A stretch of DNA of 64,000 nucleotides from positions 106,902 to 170,901 of the forward strand of contig NZ_NFJP01000004.1 in assembly GCF_002159915.1 (NCBI RefSeq). The letters run 5' to 3'. The notes below the pieces were generated by a model that did no database searches, was not told the DNA's origin, and worked only from the letters and a program-made list of their open reading frames with translations. Of the stretch, positions 40,903 to 49,488 are shown in pieces; within the stretch, counting starts at the first letter, position 1, and each line of letters starts with the position of its first letter. The translations under genes were made by a program, and so were the position numbers. The DNA comes from Gordonibacter sp. An230 (GTDB lineage Bacteria; Actinomycetota; Coriobacteriia; Coriobacteriales; Eggerthellaceae).

Positions 40903-40924
40903 CGGAGCGGGGAGGTGAGAGTAT

Positions 40925-42433
40925 TTGATACAGCACTATCGGCGGAACCTTCCGCTGTACCGGCGCGAGACCATCGGCTTCGCCCTCTTTCTGGGCTGGA
41001 CGTTCTGCACGCTGTTCGGCTGCGGACTGGCCACGCACGACGCCGCCATCGACGGCACGCTGACGAACTACAATCTGGAGCGCATCTGGATGGTGAGCGG
41101 CCTGTTCGAGGGCCTTGGCGGGCTGAGCGGCATCGTGGCGGCGCGCCTGGCGCCCGACCCTGCGGCGCTCGTGCACCGGCGCGGCTTCGGGGCCGCCGCG
41201 CTCGCCTGCGCCGTGGCGGGCAACCTGCTCATCTGGCTCGCCTGGACCGACCGGTTCGGCACCGTCTGGGCGCTCCACGTGCCGGGCGGCGCCCTCACGG
41301 GCATCGCCGTGGCGCTGTTCGCCATGCTGTGGAGCGACCGTCTGGGCTCCTACGACGAGGCCCACGTCGAGTTCGCCACACCCCTGTCGTTCACGGTGGC
41401 CTTCGCACTGTACTTCGTGCTGCTGCTCACGAAGCGAGGCTCCATCCCCTTCCTCGTGCTGCTGCTCGCCATGATAGCGTTGTCGTTCTGGCTCGCCTGC
41501 CGGCGCCGCGGCGAGGGGCGCCCTCCGGCCCCGGCAGCCCGCCCGCAGCCACGCGTGAACCACGGGCTGCTCCCGTTCGGCGTGCTCGCATGCGCGTCAT
41601 GGGTGCAAGTCGCATTTTTCCGCGTGCTGGCCACGCCGGAGACCATGGGCGATCGCATCGCCCACTTCCTCATACCGTTCACGTGCGCCTGCGCGCTGTC
41701 GCTCGTCATGTTGGCGCTGTGCCTGCGGCTGTCGCGCTACCTGAACATCTCGCTCGCCTACCGCTGGAGCCTGCCTCTGTTCATGCTGAGCTACGCGCCC
41801 ATCCTCGTCGACTACGGCAACCCCTCCCTGCGCCTTGCGGCCTACGCCATCAACTTCCTGGGGATGTTCGGCGTGCAGTTCGGCTGCTGGCTGGGCGCTT
41901 GCAAGTACCTGCGGCGCACCGGCTCCCCGGCGCTCACCGTGTTCGGCGTGTACGCGCTCGGCGAAGGGCTCGGCATCTTCCTCGGCTGCCTCGCGGGGCT
42001 CTACGCCATGCCTTCGCTGGACGAGAAAGGGCTCATGGCGCTGTCGTCGGTGCTGCTCGCGATCGTGGCGTTCGCCATCATGGTCGCAGGCTTCAATCCG
42101 CAGTGGGTGTTCAACCGCGCCCGCGGTCGCGGCGAGGGCGACGCGGCGGGCGTGACGGCCGCAGACGGCGCGGGGCCCAACCTGGACGCCCTGTTCGAGC
42201 AGGAGGCCCGCGCGCTCCAGGCGTCCTTCGACCTGACGAGCCGCGAGACGGACGTGGCGGCGCTGCTCCTGGCCGGGCGCAGCCGCCCCTACATCCGCGA
42301 CGAGCTCACCGTGTCCATCAACACGGTGAGCTCGCACGTGCGCAGCATCTTCTCCAAGTGCGGCGTGCACTCGCAGCAGGAGCTCATCGACCTCGCGCGC
42401 AAGGGCTCCGGGACGGGCGGCGAGGAGGCGTAG
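40925..42433 (+). CDS. LuxR-type regulator with polytopic membrane domain
   Basis: The 502-residue protein starts with a membrane domain of about twelve hydrophobic helices. A C-terminal LuxR-type helix-turn-helix follows (residues 432-490: DLTSRETDVAALLLAGRSRP, INTVSSHVRSIFSKCGV). Such one-protein membrane sensors are abundant in Eggerthellaceae and are often next to the respiratory genes they control. The start is TTG behind a strong GGGGAGGTGA site. It is divergent from the molybdenum reductase operon, so regulation of that operon is inferred. The ligand is unknown. Confidence 0.85.
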   Translation: MIQHYRRNLPLYRRETIGFALFLGWTFCTLFGCGLATHDAAIDGTLTNYNLERIWMVSGLFEGLGGLSGIVAARLAPDPAALVHRRGFGAAALACAVAGNLLIWLAWTDRFGTVWALHVPGGALTGIAVALFAMLWSDRLGSYDEAHVEFATPLSFTVAFALYFVLLLTKRGSIPFLVLLLAMIALSFWLACRRRGEGRPPAPAARPQPRVNHGLLPFGVLACASWVQVAFFRVLATPETMGDRIAHFLIPFTCACALSLVMLALCLRLSRYLNISLAYRWSLPLFMLSYAPILVDYGNPSLRLAAYAINFLGMFGVQFGCWLGACKYLRRTGSPALTVFGVYALGEGLGIFLGCLAGLYAMPSLDEKGLMALSSVLLAIVAFAIMVAGFNPQWVFNRARGRGEGDAAGVTAADGAGPNLDALFEQEARALQASFDLTSRETDVAALLLAGRSRPYIRDELTVSINTVSSHVRSIFSKCGVHSQQELIDLARKGSGTGGEEA

Positions 42434-42480
42434 GCTTCGCCCGCGCAGCGTAGGCCCCGCCCGCGCGGATGCTTTCACCC

Positions 42481-43464
42481 TCACCCCACGCCGAGCCCCA
42501 GCTGGCGCCTGAGCTTGAGCTTGCGCGCATGGAGGTCGTCGATGCGAAACTGCGAGCGCTTGCCGAGATGCCGTCGTATCGTGCGGGCGATCGTCTCGGT
42601 GGCCGCGAGGCTGTCGAGCTCGTCGTTGGTGACGCCGATCACCGTCCATCCCATGGCCATGAGCGCGTTCGTCCTGCGCGAGTCCCTAAGGCGGCTCGCC
42701 TCGCCCTCGTGCGCGAAGCGGCTCTGGTACTCCACGTCGAGCCTCGCCTCCGGCCAGCACAGATCGCAGCGGAAGCTCGACCGCCCCGAGATGGCCCGCG
42801 CCGCCGGGCTCGCCCGCACCTCGAAGTTCATGCGGGGGATGCCGAGGCCCTCGCCGCCCTGGCGCAGCGGAAGGCCCAGCACGAGCGCCTGCTTCGTCTC
42901 GCGCGCCGAGGCGGAGCGGTCGGCCGCGTAACGCAGGATGCGCCCGAGCTTGCCTGCGCCGTCGAGCGAGGGGTTGCGCGCGACGAAGGCGCGCAGGTCG
43001 TCCACGCAGGCGAGCGGGGGCACGTTGTAGGCCGACCCGACGCCCGTGCGCCGCGTCTGGTACGTCCCGCACGCCTCGTACACCAGCTCGAGCAGGGCGA
43101 TCGGGCTCTTCTCGCCCGCAGCGGCCTGGGCGAGGGCAAGGGCGGCGCCCGCCGAAAACGCGCCCTCCGCCAGACGGAGGAACTCCCTGCCCGCCAGAGA
43201 CGCCGCGCACACGTGCTCGTGACAGTCGGGCGCCAAGCGTCGGCGCGCGGCCGTGGCCACGAGGACATGGACGGGCTGATCGATAAGGATGCCGCGATGC
43301 GCCGCTCGCAGGCGCTCGACGACCTCCGCGAGCTCAGCCGCGCTCGGGGCACGGTCCGGCAGCACGCGCGAGGGGCCTTGCAGCGGCGCGCGGCCGGCCG
43401 GGCTCGACGTCCGCAGCAGCTGGAGCGATGTTCGATGGCTGAAATAGACCCGTGTGCCCGCCAT
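42481..43464 (-). CDS. Hypothetical protein with a C-terminal endonuclease-like domain
   Basis: The 327-residue protein has an uncharacterised N-terminal part (IDQPVHVLVATAARRR) that resembles AbiEi/DUF-type proteins with a nuclease tail. The C-terminal roughly 110 residues (RCDLCWPEARLDVEYQSRFA, ALMAMGWTVIGVTNDEL, TIARTIRRHLG) follow the layout of Vsr/DUF559 very-short-patch-like nucleases. The core is D-x-E-Y-Q rather than the usual E-x-D. The function is unproven; a defence or mobile-element link is possible. It converges with the LuxR-type gene, and a tandem GTAGGC..CGCCCGCGC repeat lies in the 47-base gap. Confidence 0.55.
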   Translation of the reverse strand: MAGTRVYFSHRTSLQLLRTSSPAGRAPLQGPSRVLPDRAPSAAELAEVVERLRAAHRGILIDQPVHVLVATAARRRLAPDCHEHVCAASLAGREFLRLAEGAFSAGAALALAQAAAGEKSPIALLELVYEACGTYQTRRTGVGSAYNVPPLACVDDLRAFVARNPSLDGAGKLGRILRYAADRSASARETKQALVLGLPLRQGGEGLGIPRMNFEVRASPAARAISGRSSFRCDLCWPEARLDVEYQSRFAHEGEASRLRDSRRTNALMAMGWTVIGVTNDELDSLAATETIARTIRRHLGKRSQFRIDDLHARKLKLRRQLGLGVG

Positions 43465-43628
43465 AGGCGCACTACCCCCTCGAAACGCCCTGTTCTGAGA
43501 GGATCTTGCAGGCGTGGTAAGGAAAGCGAGGGCATCGCCGCTTCCGCATGGGCGGCTCCCCTAGAGGGAGCGCGCCTGCACTGGCTCTTTGGTGCGCCCA
43601 TGATACCACGCGAAAAACAGGAGCGCGA

Positions 43629-43800
43629 GTCACAGTTTTGGCCGCTCTGAAGCCTTTCCAGGCGCGAAAGGGCGTTTCCGAGAGGGCGGACGACGCATGC
43701 GGCCCATCGCCGCGCAGGCGACCTGGGGTTTCTCGGACAGGCCGCTCCGATGCCCCGTCAGCATCCCGCGAACGGGCTTCAGAGCGGCCAAAACTGTGAC
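43629..43800. mobile_element. Palindromic repeat element, copy A
   Basis: The element is 172 bases long with perfect 26-base terminal inverted repeats (inner part TTTTGGCCGCTCTGAAGCC). Copy B at 47819-47990 has the same length and termini and roughly 85-90 percent identical interior, and similarity extends some 15-20 bases outside each end. An internal TCCGAGA...TCTCGGA pair suggests a multi-stem RNA. It encodes no transposase; the short open frame inside (MRPIAAQATWGFS) is probably not a gene. It resembles a MITE or REP-like element. Confidence 0.75.
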
Positions 43801-44396
43801 TTCGAGCGACCGGAATGCGAGAACCGACATCCGCGGCCAAAACCCCAGCATCCTCGAAGACGAGCAGGCTACGTCCGGCGACTCGCCAACGCTCCCATGA
43901 CGACGAGCGGATCCGCGACGAGGCCCCTCTTCCTGCCCCTTCGCGCAAGAATCCCGATAAATGCGACGCACGCCGCCCCTCAGCGCACCCTGTCCGCGAC
44001 CCCTCGACGACCGATTCGAGATGCCGACGAGCGTCCTGCAACCTATCCCGCTGTACGCCCCTGCATGAGAAACCGCTGCATGCCGAACTCGCAATCCCTC
44101 AATGCATCCCACGCCCTTCCCCTCCCGGCGTTTCGCACGACAATCTCGGGGACCGCGACGCCAGCGCTCCCTCGGCGACCGACTGCGACTCGGACGAACG
44201 TCCTGATCGCGACTCCCTCCACGCACCTCAGACTATGCCCGCTAACCTAGGCGACACGCCCCGTACGGCTTCGCCGCATGACCGGATCGCGATCCTTCGG
44301 CGCATCGCATTCCCGGCATCCCGTGCGAGAATCCCCATGAGCACCATGCACGCGATTCCTCGGTGCCCACTCGCGACCCTGCCGCCTTAAACCCCC
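43801..44396. other. Non-coding region with degenerate repeats
   Basis: About 600 bases separate copy A from the next gene. No frame has a ribosome site and a family resemblance. Short similar segments recur (GCGAGAATCCC-type at 43945 and 44329; GACGAACGTCCTG and GACGAGCGTCCTG at 44194 and 44023), suggesting two decayed copies of one sequence. The plus strand is pyrimidine-rich. I see no gene here. Confidence 0.4.
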
Positions 44397-45821
44397 TCAG
44401 CGATCCTTTAGCCCCTCGAGCAATTCCACAAGCTCCGCTTTACTATGGACCGAAAGCTTCGCGTAGATATTCTTAGCATGGAAGCGGACCGTGTCGATGG
44501 ACAGGAAGAGCTTCCCTGCGATCTGAGGGTACGTGTAACCGCGCACGATATAGGAAACCACCTCCCTTTCCCGAACGGTCAGATCCCACTCCGAGAGATC
44601 GGGCCCTCCGTCCAAGGAACCCCGCCCGTCCGTCGACCCGGTCCCACCCTTCCTCAAGTCGCTGGATCTCCCCGTCAGAAGAAGGATCGTATACGCTAGC
44701 AGGACAAGGGCCATCGCGAACGACAGGGAGACGGCCGCAACATCCCCGAACGGAGAAGACTCGGGCGAGAAGCCAGGGGGAAGAGGCGCGTGCGAAACAT
44801 AGGTGAGCAGCACAACGCAAAGCGACAGCACCGGCACTCGCGGAAGCCGGCGGTCGCGCACCAGATCGACCGAGTACATCCACAGGAACAGCGCCAAAGT
44901 GTCCTGCGTCGCCCGCAAAACCATGCCCGACGCTTGCGGGTACGGATAGAAAAACGACGAGAACGCGAGCAGCCCGCATGCGAGCAAAAACGTGAACAAG
45001 GGCCACACAAGGGCAAGGCCGCCCCTTTTGCCCAAAAGGCACAGCATGGACACGACGGCGAAGATGGCGAGGTACAGAAAGGGCCAACATGCGTTGAAGG
45101 AGTACATCTCCGAGGAAAACCTCACCGGCACGATGAGCTCCGCGACCGCGCTCACGATGCAGCAAAGCACGGCGAGTCCCATCGTCTTCCAAGGGATCGC
45201 TCCCAACGACCGCTTGCCGCCGCCCTCCACAGCGGAAATCCCGCGCCCATGGCGTAAAAGGCTCGAAACGAGAGCGACGCCGCTTAATACAGGGAGCACG
45301 ACGGCGGCGCACGCCAACATCCAGGAAGCGGCGTCCTGCATCGCCATGGCGTACACGCTGCCGGCAGCGAAGGCGCCGGACAGGGCGACGGCGGCGCGCC
45401 GAGGCTCCATCGCTGAAAGCGCGAGCCCCCATCCCACGTTGACGACGCCGCTCGCCGCACCGAGCACCGCTCCTCCGACGAAAGCCAACGCCTCCCAGTC
45501 GCCAAGCAAAGGGGACCCGCACACCGCCAGCAAGTTCCCCGCCGCCAGCGAGCACGTCGACGCTACAACGCAGCTGCGGCTCGACAGGATGCTCTCCCGG
45601 TCCGAACGCCGAAGGGTCGCAACCGCAACCACCGCCAAGGTGACGAGCAGCGCCGCCCGGGACGCCTCGTACACTCCAGTGCCGATATAGGCGAAGTCGC
45701 TGCGAAAGACAGTCCAGGTTGACTGCCGGAACGCCATGACGCCAACCAGGGGGATCAGAACCCCTCCCGCGAACTCCGCCGCCCTCGTAGCGTCCCGCTT
45801 TCGAGAAAACGGCCCTTCCAT
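44397..45821 (-). CDS. LuxR-type regulator with polytopic membrane domain
   Basis: The 474-residue protein has about twelve membrane helices followed by a LuxR helix-turn-helix near its end (EWDLTVREREVVSYIVRGYT, LSIDTVRFHAKNIYAKLSV). It is the second such regulator in the window and has the same layout as the one at 40925 with little sequence similarity in the membrane part. The ATG at 45821 is used; a GTG four codons upstream also has a purine-rich site. It is divergent from the Tat-exported flavoprotein gene and probably controls it. Confidence 0.85.
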   Translation of the reverse strand: MEGPFSRKRDATRAAEFAGGVLIPLVGVMAFRQSTWTVFRSDFAYIGTGVYEASRAALLVTLAVVAVATLRRSDRESILSSRSCVVASTCSLAAGNLLAVCGSPLLGDWEALAFVGGAVLGAASGVVNVGWGLALSAMEPRRAAVALSGAFAAGSVYAMAMQDAASWMLACAAVVLPVLSGVALVSSLLRHGRGISAVEGGGKRSLGAIPWKTMGLAVLCCIVSAVAELIVPVRFSSEMYSFNACWPFLYLAIFAVVSMLCLLGKRGGLALVWPLFTFLLACGLLAFSSFFYPYPQASGMVLRATQDTLALFLWMYSVDLVRDRRLPRVPVLSLCVVLLTYVSHAPLPPGFSPESSPFGDVAAVSLSFAMALVLLAYTILLLTGRSSDLRKGGTGSTDGRGSLDGGPDLSEWDLTVREREVVSYIVRGYTYPQIAGKLFLSIDTVRFHAKNIYAKLSVHSKAELVELLEGLKDR

Positions 45822-45931
45822 CCCCTTTCGCACCCCCCTTCCAAACGAGATTGTCGAAGGAAAGAGCCCCGCGCATCCCGGGACCCCTTTCGACCCATCC
45901 CGATCATGCGGTTTCCCAGCGCAGAATTCAA

Positions 45932-45950
45932 GCCACATGTTTCATGTGGC
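45932..45950. promoter_or_regulatory. Palindrome in the divergent LuxR / flavoprotein intergenic region
   Basis: GCCACATG-TTT-CATGTGGC is a perfect eight-base inverted repeat with a three-base centre, about 80 bases before the flavoprotein start. It sits roughly midway in the 206-base divergent gap and is the best candidate operator for the neighbouring regulator. Confidence 0.5.
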
Positions 45951-46027
45951 GCTCCGAGAGCTCCTTCCCGCTAGGATCGTCGCATTCGGCCGAAGGAGAT
46001 GAAAACACGAGACGAACGGAGGATGCG

Positions 46028-47722
46028 ATGAAACAGCGCTTGAGCGAACGCGACGATCAGACGATGTCGAGAAGGACGTTCCTTGGAGGATCACTCGCTT
46101 TTGCCGGCACGATGGGCATGGCCGCGCTCGGCGGCTGCCAACCTGTCGGGGCGAGAGCTCAACGGGATGCTGCCGAGCTCGGAGGGACGAACGGATCAGG
46201 AGCCTCTGAAGGAGGAAGCCCCCTCTCTTTCTTCGAACCGCCCCGAGGAACGGTGGCGTTCGAAGCCGATCAGGTGCCGGAGAACTCCATTGCGAAAACC
46301 GAGGAGGTCGATCTCGTTGTCTGCGGAGCGGGACTCGCAGGAGTCGTCCTCTCGCTGGCGGCGAGCGAGCGCGGACTCAAGACCGTCCTTCTGGAAAAGA
46401 CCGCCGGCATGAACGTCCGCGGCAGCGGGATCGGCTCTTTGAGCTGCAGCGTCGTGAAGGAAGCGGGAATTGTTTTCGACGAGAGGGCCTATCTCGACGA
46501 CGCGCTGAAAGCTGCCTTGTACCGGTGCGACGCGGAGATATGGAGAACATGGGTCGAGCGCAACGGCGAGGCGGTCGACTGGCTCATAGAAGCCACGAAG
46601 GATGCGATCACACCGTATCTGAACCTGCCAGACTCAGGTGCCGCCGTTGACACCTTCGGCGGCGTGAACACCTACAACGACACGATTGAGGCGAAGGAAG
46701 GCATGGTCGCCTGGGCACAGGCGGCGCTTGACAAGGCGATCGAAAACGGAACGAGCGTGCGGTACTCGACGCCTGCGGTGCAGCTCGTCCGAGAGCAGGA
46801 CCGCGGAGTGACCGGCGTGGTGGCGAAGTCGATGGAGGACGGCTCCTATCTGAGGCTGACAGCATCGAAAGGCGTGGCGCTTTGCACGGGAGGCTACGAG
46901 AACAACCTCGAGATGCTTAGGGAGAACATGCGCCCCGAGGATCTCAACGTTGTGGCATGGCGCCTTCCGAACACCGAGAACACCGGAGACGGCCAGCTCA
47001 TGGGTGAAGCGATCGGCGGCGTCCTGGAGCCCCGCCCACACATCATGATGCGCGACCCCGGCGGCTCAGCCGCCGCCCATTCCTCCATGACGTTCCTCTC
47101 GTGCCGCTGGCCGCGCGTCAACAAATTGGGGAAGAGGTTCGTGAACGAGTGCATATCCCACAACGACCTTGCAAATGCCTTCATGCGTCAACCAGGAGGC
47201 CGCGACTGGATCATCTTGGCCGGCCCCACGCTGAAGGAGGCGATGGAGGGCACCACCTACAAAGACCACACCCCCGGCGCCCGCAAGCAAACGGCCGAGC
47301 AGATCATCGAGCAAGCGAAGGACGTGATAGTGCAAGCCGACACGCTGGAGGAATTGGCGCAGGCCACAGGCATCGATCCCGAGAACCTCCAGGAAACCTG
47401 TCGGAGAATCACCGAACTTCACGCAAACGGCGAGGACGTCGACTTCGGAACCGATCCGGGCATGCTCATGTCGTTCGAAAGCGGGCCTTACTATGCGGCC
47501 GAAGAGGGGGCGTCCAACCTCGTCACCGTCTCGGGCTTGGTGGTCACGAGCGATTCTGAGGTGGTGGACGGCGACGGCCGGGCAATCCCGGGACTCTACG
47601 CCTTGGGAAACTGCTCGGGCGGGATGTTCAACGACTCCTACCCTCACGAGCTCAGCGCCATCAGCCACAGCAGATGCGTCGTGTTCTCCTACCTTCTCGC
47701 ACGGCATCTGGCCGAAGCGTAG
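46028..47722 (+). CDS. Tat-exported FAD-dependent reductase (fumarate-reductase-like)
   Basis: The 564-residue protein has a Tat signal (SRRTFLGGSLAFAG) with a following Cys that could be lipidated. It contains an FAD domain (VVCGAGLAGVVLSLAASERG) and a fumarate-reductase-type capping domain, ending with GNCSGGMFNDSYPHELSAIS. There is no FMN-binding domain, so electrons must come from a partner, perhaps a cytochrome or flavin-carrying protein encoded elsewhere. Enzymes of this group reduce fumarate, urocanate, cinnamates or similar enoates; the substrate is not predictable. GGAGGATGCG precedes the ATG. Confidence 0.87.
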   Translation: MKQRLSERDDQTMSRRTFLGGSLAFAGTMGMAALGGCQPVGARAQRDAAELGGTNGSGASEGGSPLSFFEPPRGTVAFEADQVPENSIAKTEEVDLVVCGAGLAGVVLSLAASERGLKTVLLEKTAGMNVRGSGIGSLSCSVVKEAGIVFDERAYLDDALKAALYRCDAEIWRTWVERNGEAVDWLIEATKDAITPYLNLPDSGAAVDTFGGVNTYNDTIEAKEGMVAWAQAALDKAIENGTSVRYSTPAVQLVREQDRGVTGVVAKSMEDGSYLRLTASKGVALCTGGYENNLEMLRENMRPEDLNVVAWRLPNTENTGDGQLMGEAIGGVLEPRPHIMMRDPGGSAAAHSSMTFLSCRWPRVNKLGKRFVNECISHNDLANAFMRQPGGRDWIILAGPTLKEAMEGTTYKDHTPGARKQTAEQIIEQAKDVIVQADTLEELAQATGIDPENLQETCRRITELHANGEDVDFGTDPGMLMSFESGPYYAAEEGASNLVTVSGLVVTSDSEVVDGDGRAIPGLYALGNCSGGMFNDSYPHELSAISHSRCVVFSYLLARHLAEA

Positions 47723-47754
47723 GCCCGAAAGCGACGGGCGGGCCGGGAGGCTCC

Positions 47755-47790
47755 ACCAGCATATCGCGAACAAGCTTCAAAGCGGTCGAG
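47755..47790. repeat. Partial, decayed right end of the palindromic repeat
   Basis: The segment CAGCATATCGCGAACAAGC continuing through TTCAAAGCGGTC matches the right end of the repeat (CAGCATCCCGCGAACGGGC, then TTCAGAGCGGCC) with several changes. It lies 30 bases before copy B, suggesting successive insertion at the same site. Confidence 0.5.
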
Positions 47791-47818
47791 GGCGCGGCCC
47801 CGGAAAACAGGGTCGCGA

Positions 47819-47990
47819 GTCACAGTTTTGGCCGCTCTGAAGCCTTTCCAGGCGCAAAAGGGCGCTTCCGGAGGCGCGAACGAAGCATGCGGCCCATCGC
47901 CGCGCAGGCGACCTGGGGTTTCTCGGACAAGGCGATCCGATGCCCCGTCAGCATCCCGCGAACGGGCTTCAGAGCGGCCAAAACTGTGAC
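47819..47990. mobile_element. Palindromic repeat element, copy B
   Basis: It has the same 172-base length and the same 26-base terminal inverted repeats as copy A. The interior differs mainly around 47857-47885 and 47929-47936. Flanks just outside the termini (GGTCGCGA on the left, TTCGAGCGACCG on the right) are also shared. It lies between the flavoprotein gene and pyrC; apart from this element, its partial neighbour and the pyrC terminator, the gap 47723-48195 holds no gene. Confidence 0.75.
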
Positions 47991-48147
47991 TTCGAGCGAC
48001 CGTAATGCGAGAGTTCGTGCCGGTAGCGCGCCGCGGACCCGGCCACATGCCGAAGCTCGACGCGAACGCGGCGCCATCGTCACGCAAGCCGCACGGCGCG
48101 CAGGACGATGGCGCGCTGGCAGGACGATACGGCGACCTTAACGCGAC

Positions 48148-48173
48148 GGAGGCCGGGCAGTTGCCCGGCCTCC
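48148..48173 (-). terminator. pyrC terminator hairpin
   Basis: GGAGGCCGGGC and GCCCGGCCTCC form an 11-base perfect stem with a four-base loop, 22 bases after the pyrC stop. No T-run follows, which is common for GC-rich terminators in this window. Confidence 0.7.
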
Positions 48174-48195
48174 GAGAAGCACGCGCGCAGCACGC

Positions 48196-49488
48196 TTAGT
48201 CGACGATGGCGCCGTCCTCGAGGGTGGCGTAGCCGCCCACGTAGACGTCGGTGGCGCGACCGATGAGCTCGGCGCCGATGAAGCCCGAGTTCGTCGCCTT
48301 CGAGAGGAAGCCGTCGGCCTCCACCGTCCAGGCGGCCTCCGGGTCGACGACCGTGAGGTCGGCCACGGCGCCCGGCTCGAGCGCCACGCGCTCGACGCGC
48401 AGGATCTCGCGGGGACGCACGGCCATGAGCTCCACGGCGCGCTCCCAGGTGATCTTCCCGGGCGCCACCAGGTTGGTGATGACGAGCGAGAGCGCCGTCT
48501 CGAGGCCGGTCATGCCGAAGGGCGCCAGCTCGAACTCGCAGTTCTTCTCGTACTCGGTGTGCGGCGCGTGGTCGGTGACGATGGCGTCCACCGTGCCGTC
48601 CACGACGCCCTCGATAAGCGCGGCGGCGTCCTCGGCCGTGCGCAGCGGCGGGTTCACCTTGAGGAAGGTGTTGTAGTCGTCGCCGATGGCGTCCTCGGTG
48701 AGGAACAGGTGGTGCGGCGTGACCTCGCAGGTGACTGCTAGGCCCTCGGCCTTCGCAGCGCGCACGAGCGCGAGGCCGCGGGCGGTGGTGAGGTGCTGGA
48801 CGTGCAGCGGGCAGCCGGTGAGGCGGCAGATGGCGATGTCGCGGGCGATCTGGATCTCCTCGCCCTCGGCCGGCCAGCCGAGCATCCCCAGGCGCGTGGA
48901 CGCGACGCCCTCGTTCACCTGGCCCTCGCCCACGAGGTCCTCGTCCTGGCAGTGGCTCATCACCACGCGGTCGAACTGGGAGGCGTAGTCCATGACGCGG
49001 CGCATCATGCCAGCGCCCTGCACGCCGCGGCCGTCGTCGGTGAAGGCGACGGCACCGTGGGCCACCATGTCGCCCATCTCGGAGAGGGTCTCGCCCGCCA
49101 GGCCCTGCGAGCAGGAGCCGGCCACGTGCACGCGGCACTTGCCGACCGCCGCGGCGCGGGACTTCACGTACTCCACCCCGACGGCGCTGTCGATGACAGG
49201 CTTGGTGTTCGGCATGCAGCACACCGCCGTGAAGCCGCCGTGGGCCGCGGCGCGCGTGCCGGAGGCGATGTCCTCCTTCTGCTCGTAGCCGGGCTCGCGC
49301 AGGTGCACGTGCATGTCCACGAGACCGGGCACGACGATCTTGCCGGCCAAGTCGCGCTCGACGCCCTTCTCCATGGTCAGGTTCTGGCCGATCTCGGCGA
49401 TCTTCCCGCCGCGCACGAGGATGTCGGCCGTCTCGTTCAGACCGACCTGCGGGTCGATCACATGGGCGTTCTTAAGCAGTAAGGCCAT
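48196..49488 (-). CDS. pyrC: Dihydroorotase
   Basis: PyrC closes N-carbamoyl-aspartate to dihydroorotate. The 430-residue protein is the larger class I type. It has the zinc motif DMHVHLREPG, the TDDGRGVQ segment, histidines at HVQHLTT and TPHHLFLTED, and DHAPHTEYEK near residue 300. A GGGAGGGAG site precedes the ATG at 49488, which overlaps the pyrB end by 17 bases. It is the last gene of pyrR-pyrB-pyrC. Confidence 0.95.
   Translation of the reverse strand: MALLLKNAHVIDPQVGLNETADILVRGGKIAEIGQNLTMEKGVERDLAGKIVVPGLVDMHVHLREPGYEQKEDIASGTRAAAHGGFTAVCCMPNTKPVIDSAVGVEYVKSRAAAVGKCRVHVAGSCSQGLAGETLSEMGDMVAHGAVAFTDDGRGVQGAGMMRRVMDYASQFDRVVMSHCQDEDLVGEGQVNEGVASTRLGMLGWPAEGEEIQIARDIAICRLTGCPLHVQHLTTARGLALVRAAKAEGLAVTCEVTPHHLFLTEDAIGDDYNTFLKVNPPLRTAEDAAALIEGVVDGTVDAIVTDHAPHTEYEKNCEFELAPFGMTGLETALSLVITNLVAPGKITWERAVELMAVRPREILRVERVALEPGAVADLTVVDPEAAWTVEADGFLSKATNSGFIGAELIGRATDVYVGGYATLEDGAIVD

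Noticed and set aside
43697..43900. Short frame MRPIAAQATWGFS... inside the palindromic repeat
   Set aside because: The same frame occurs in copy B only because the DNA is repeated; it has no ribosome site and runs into different sequence in each copy.
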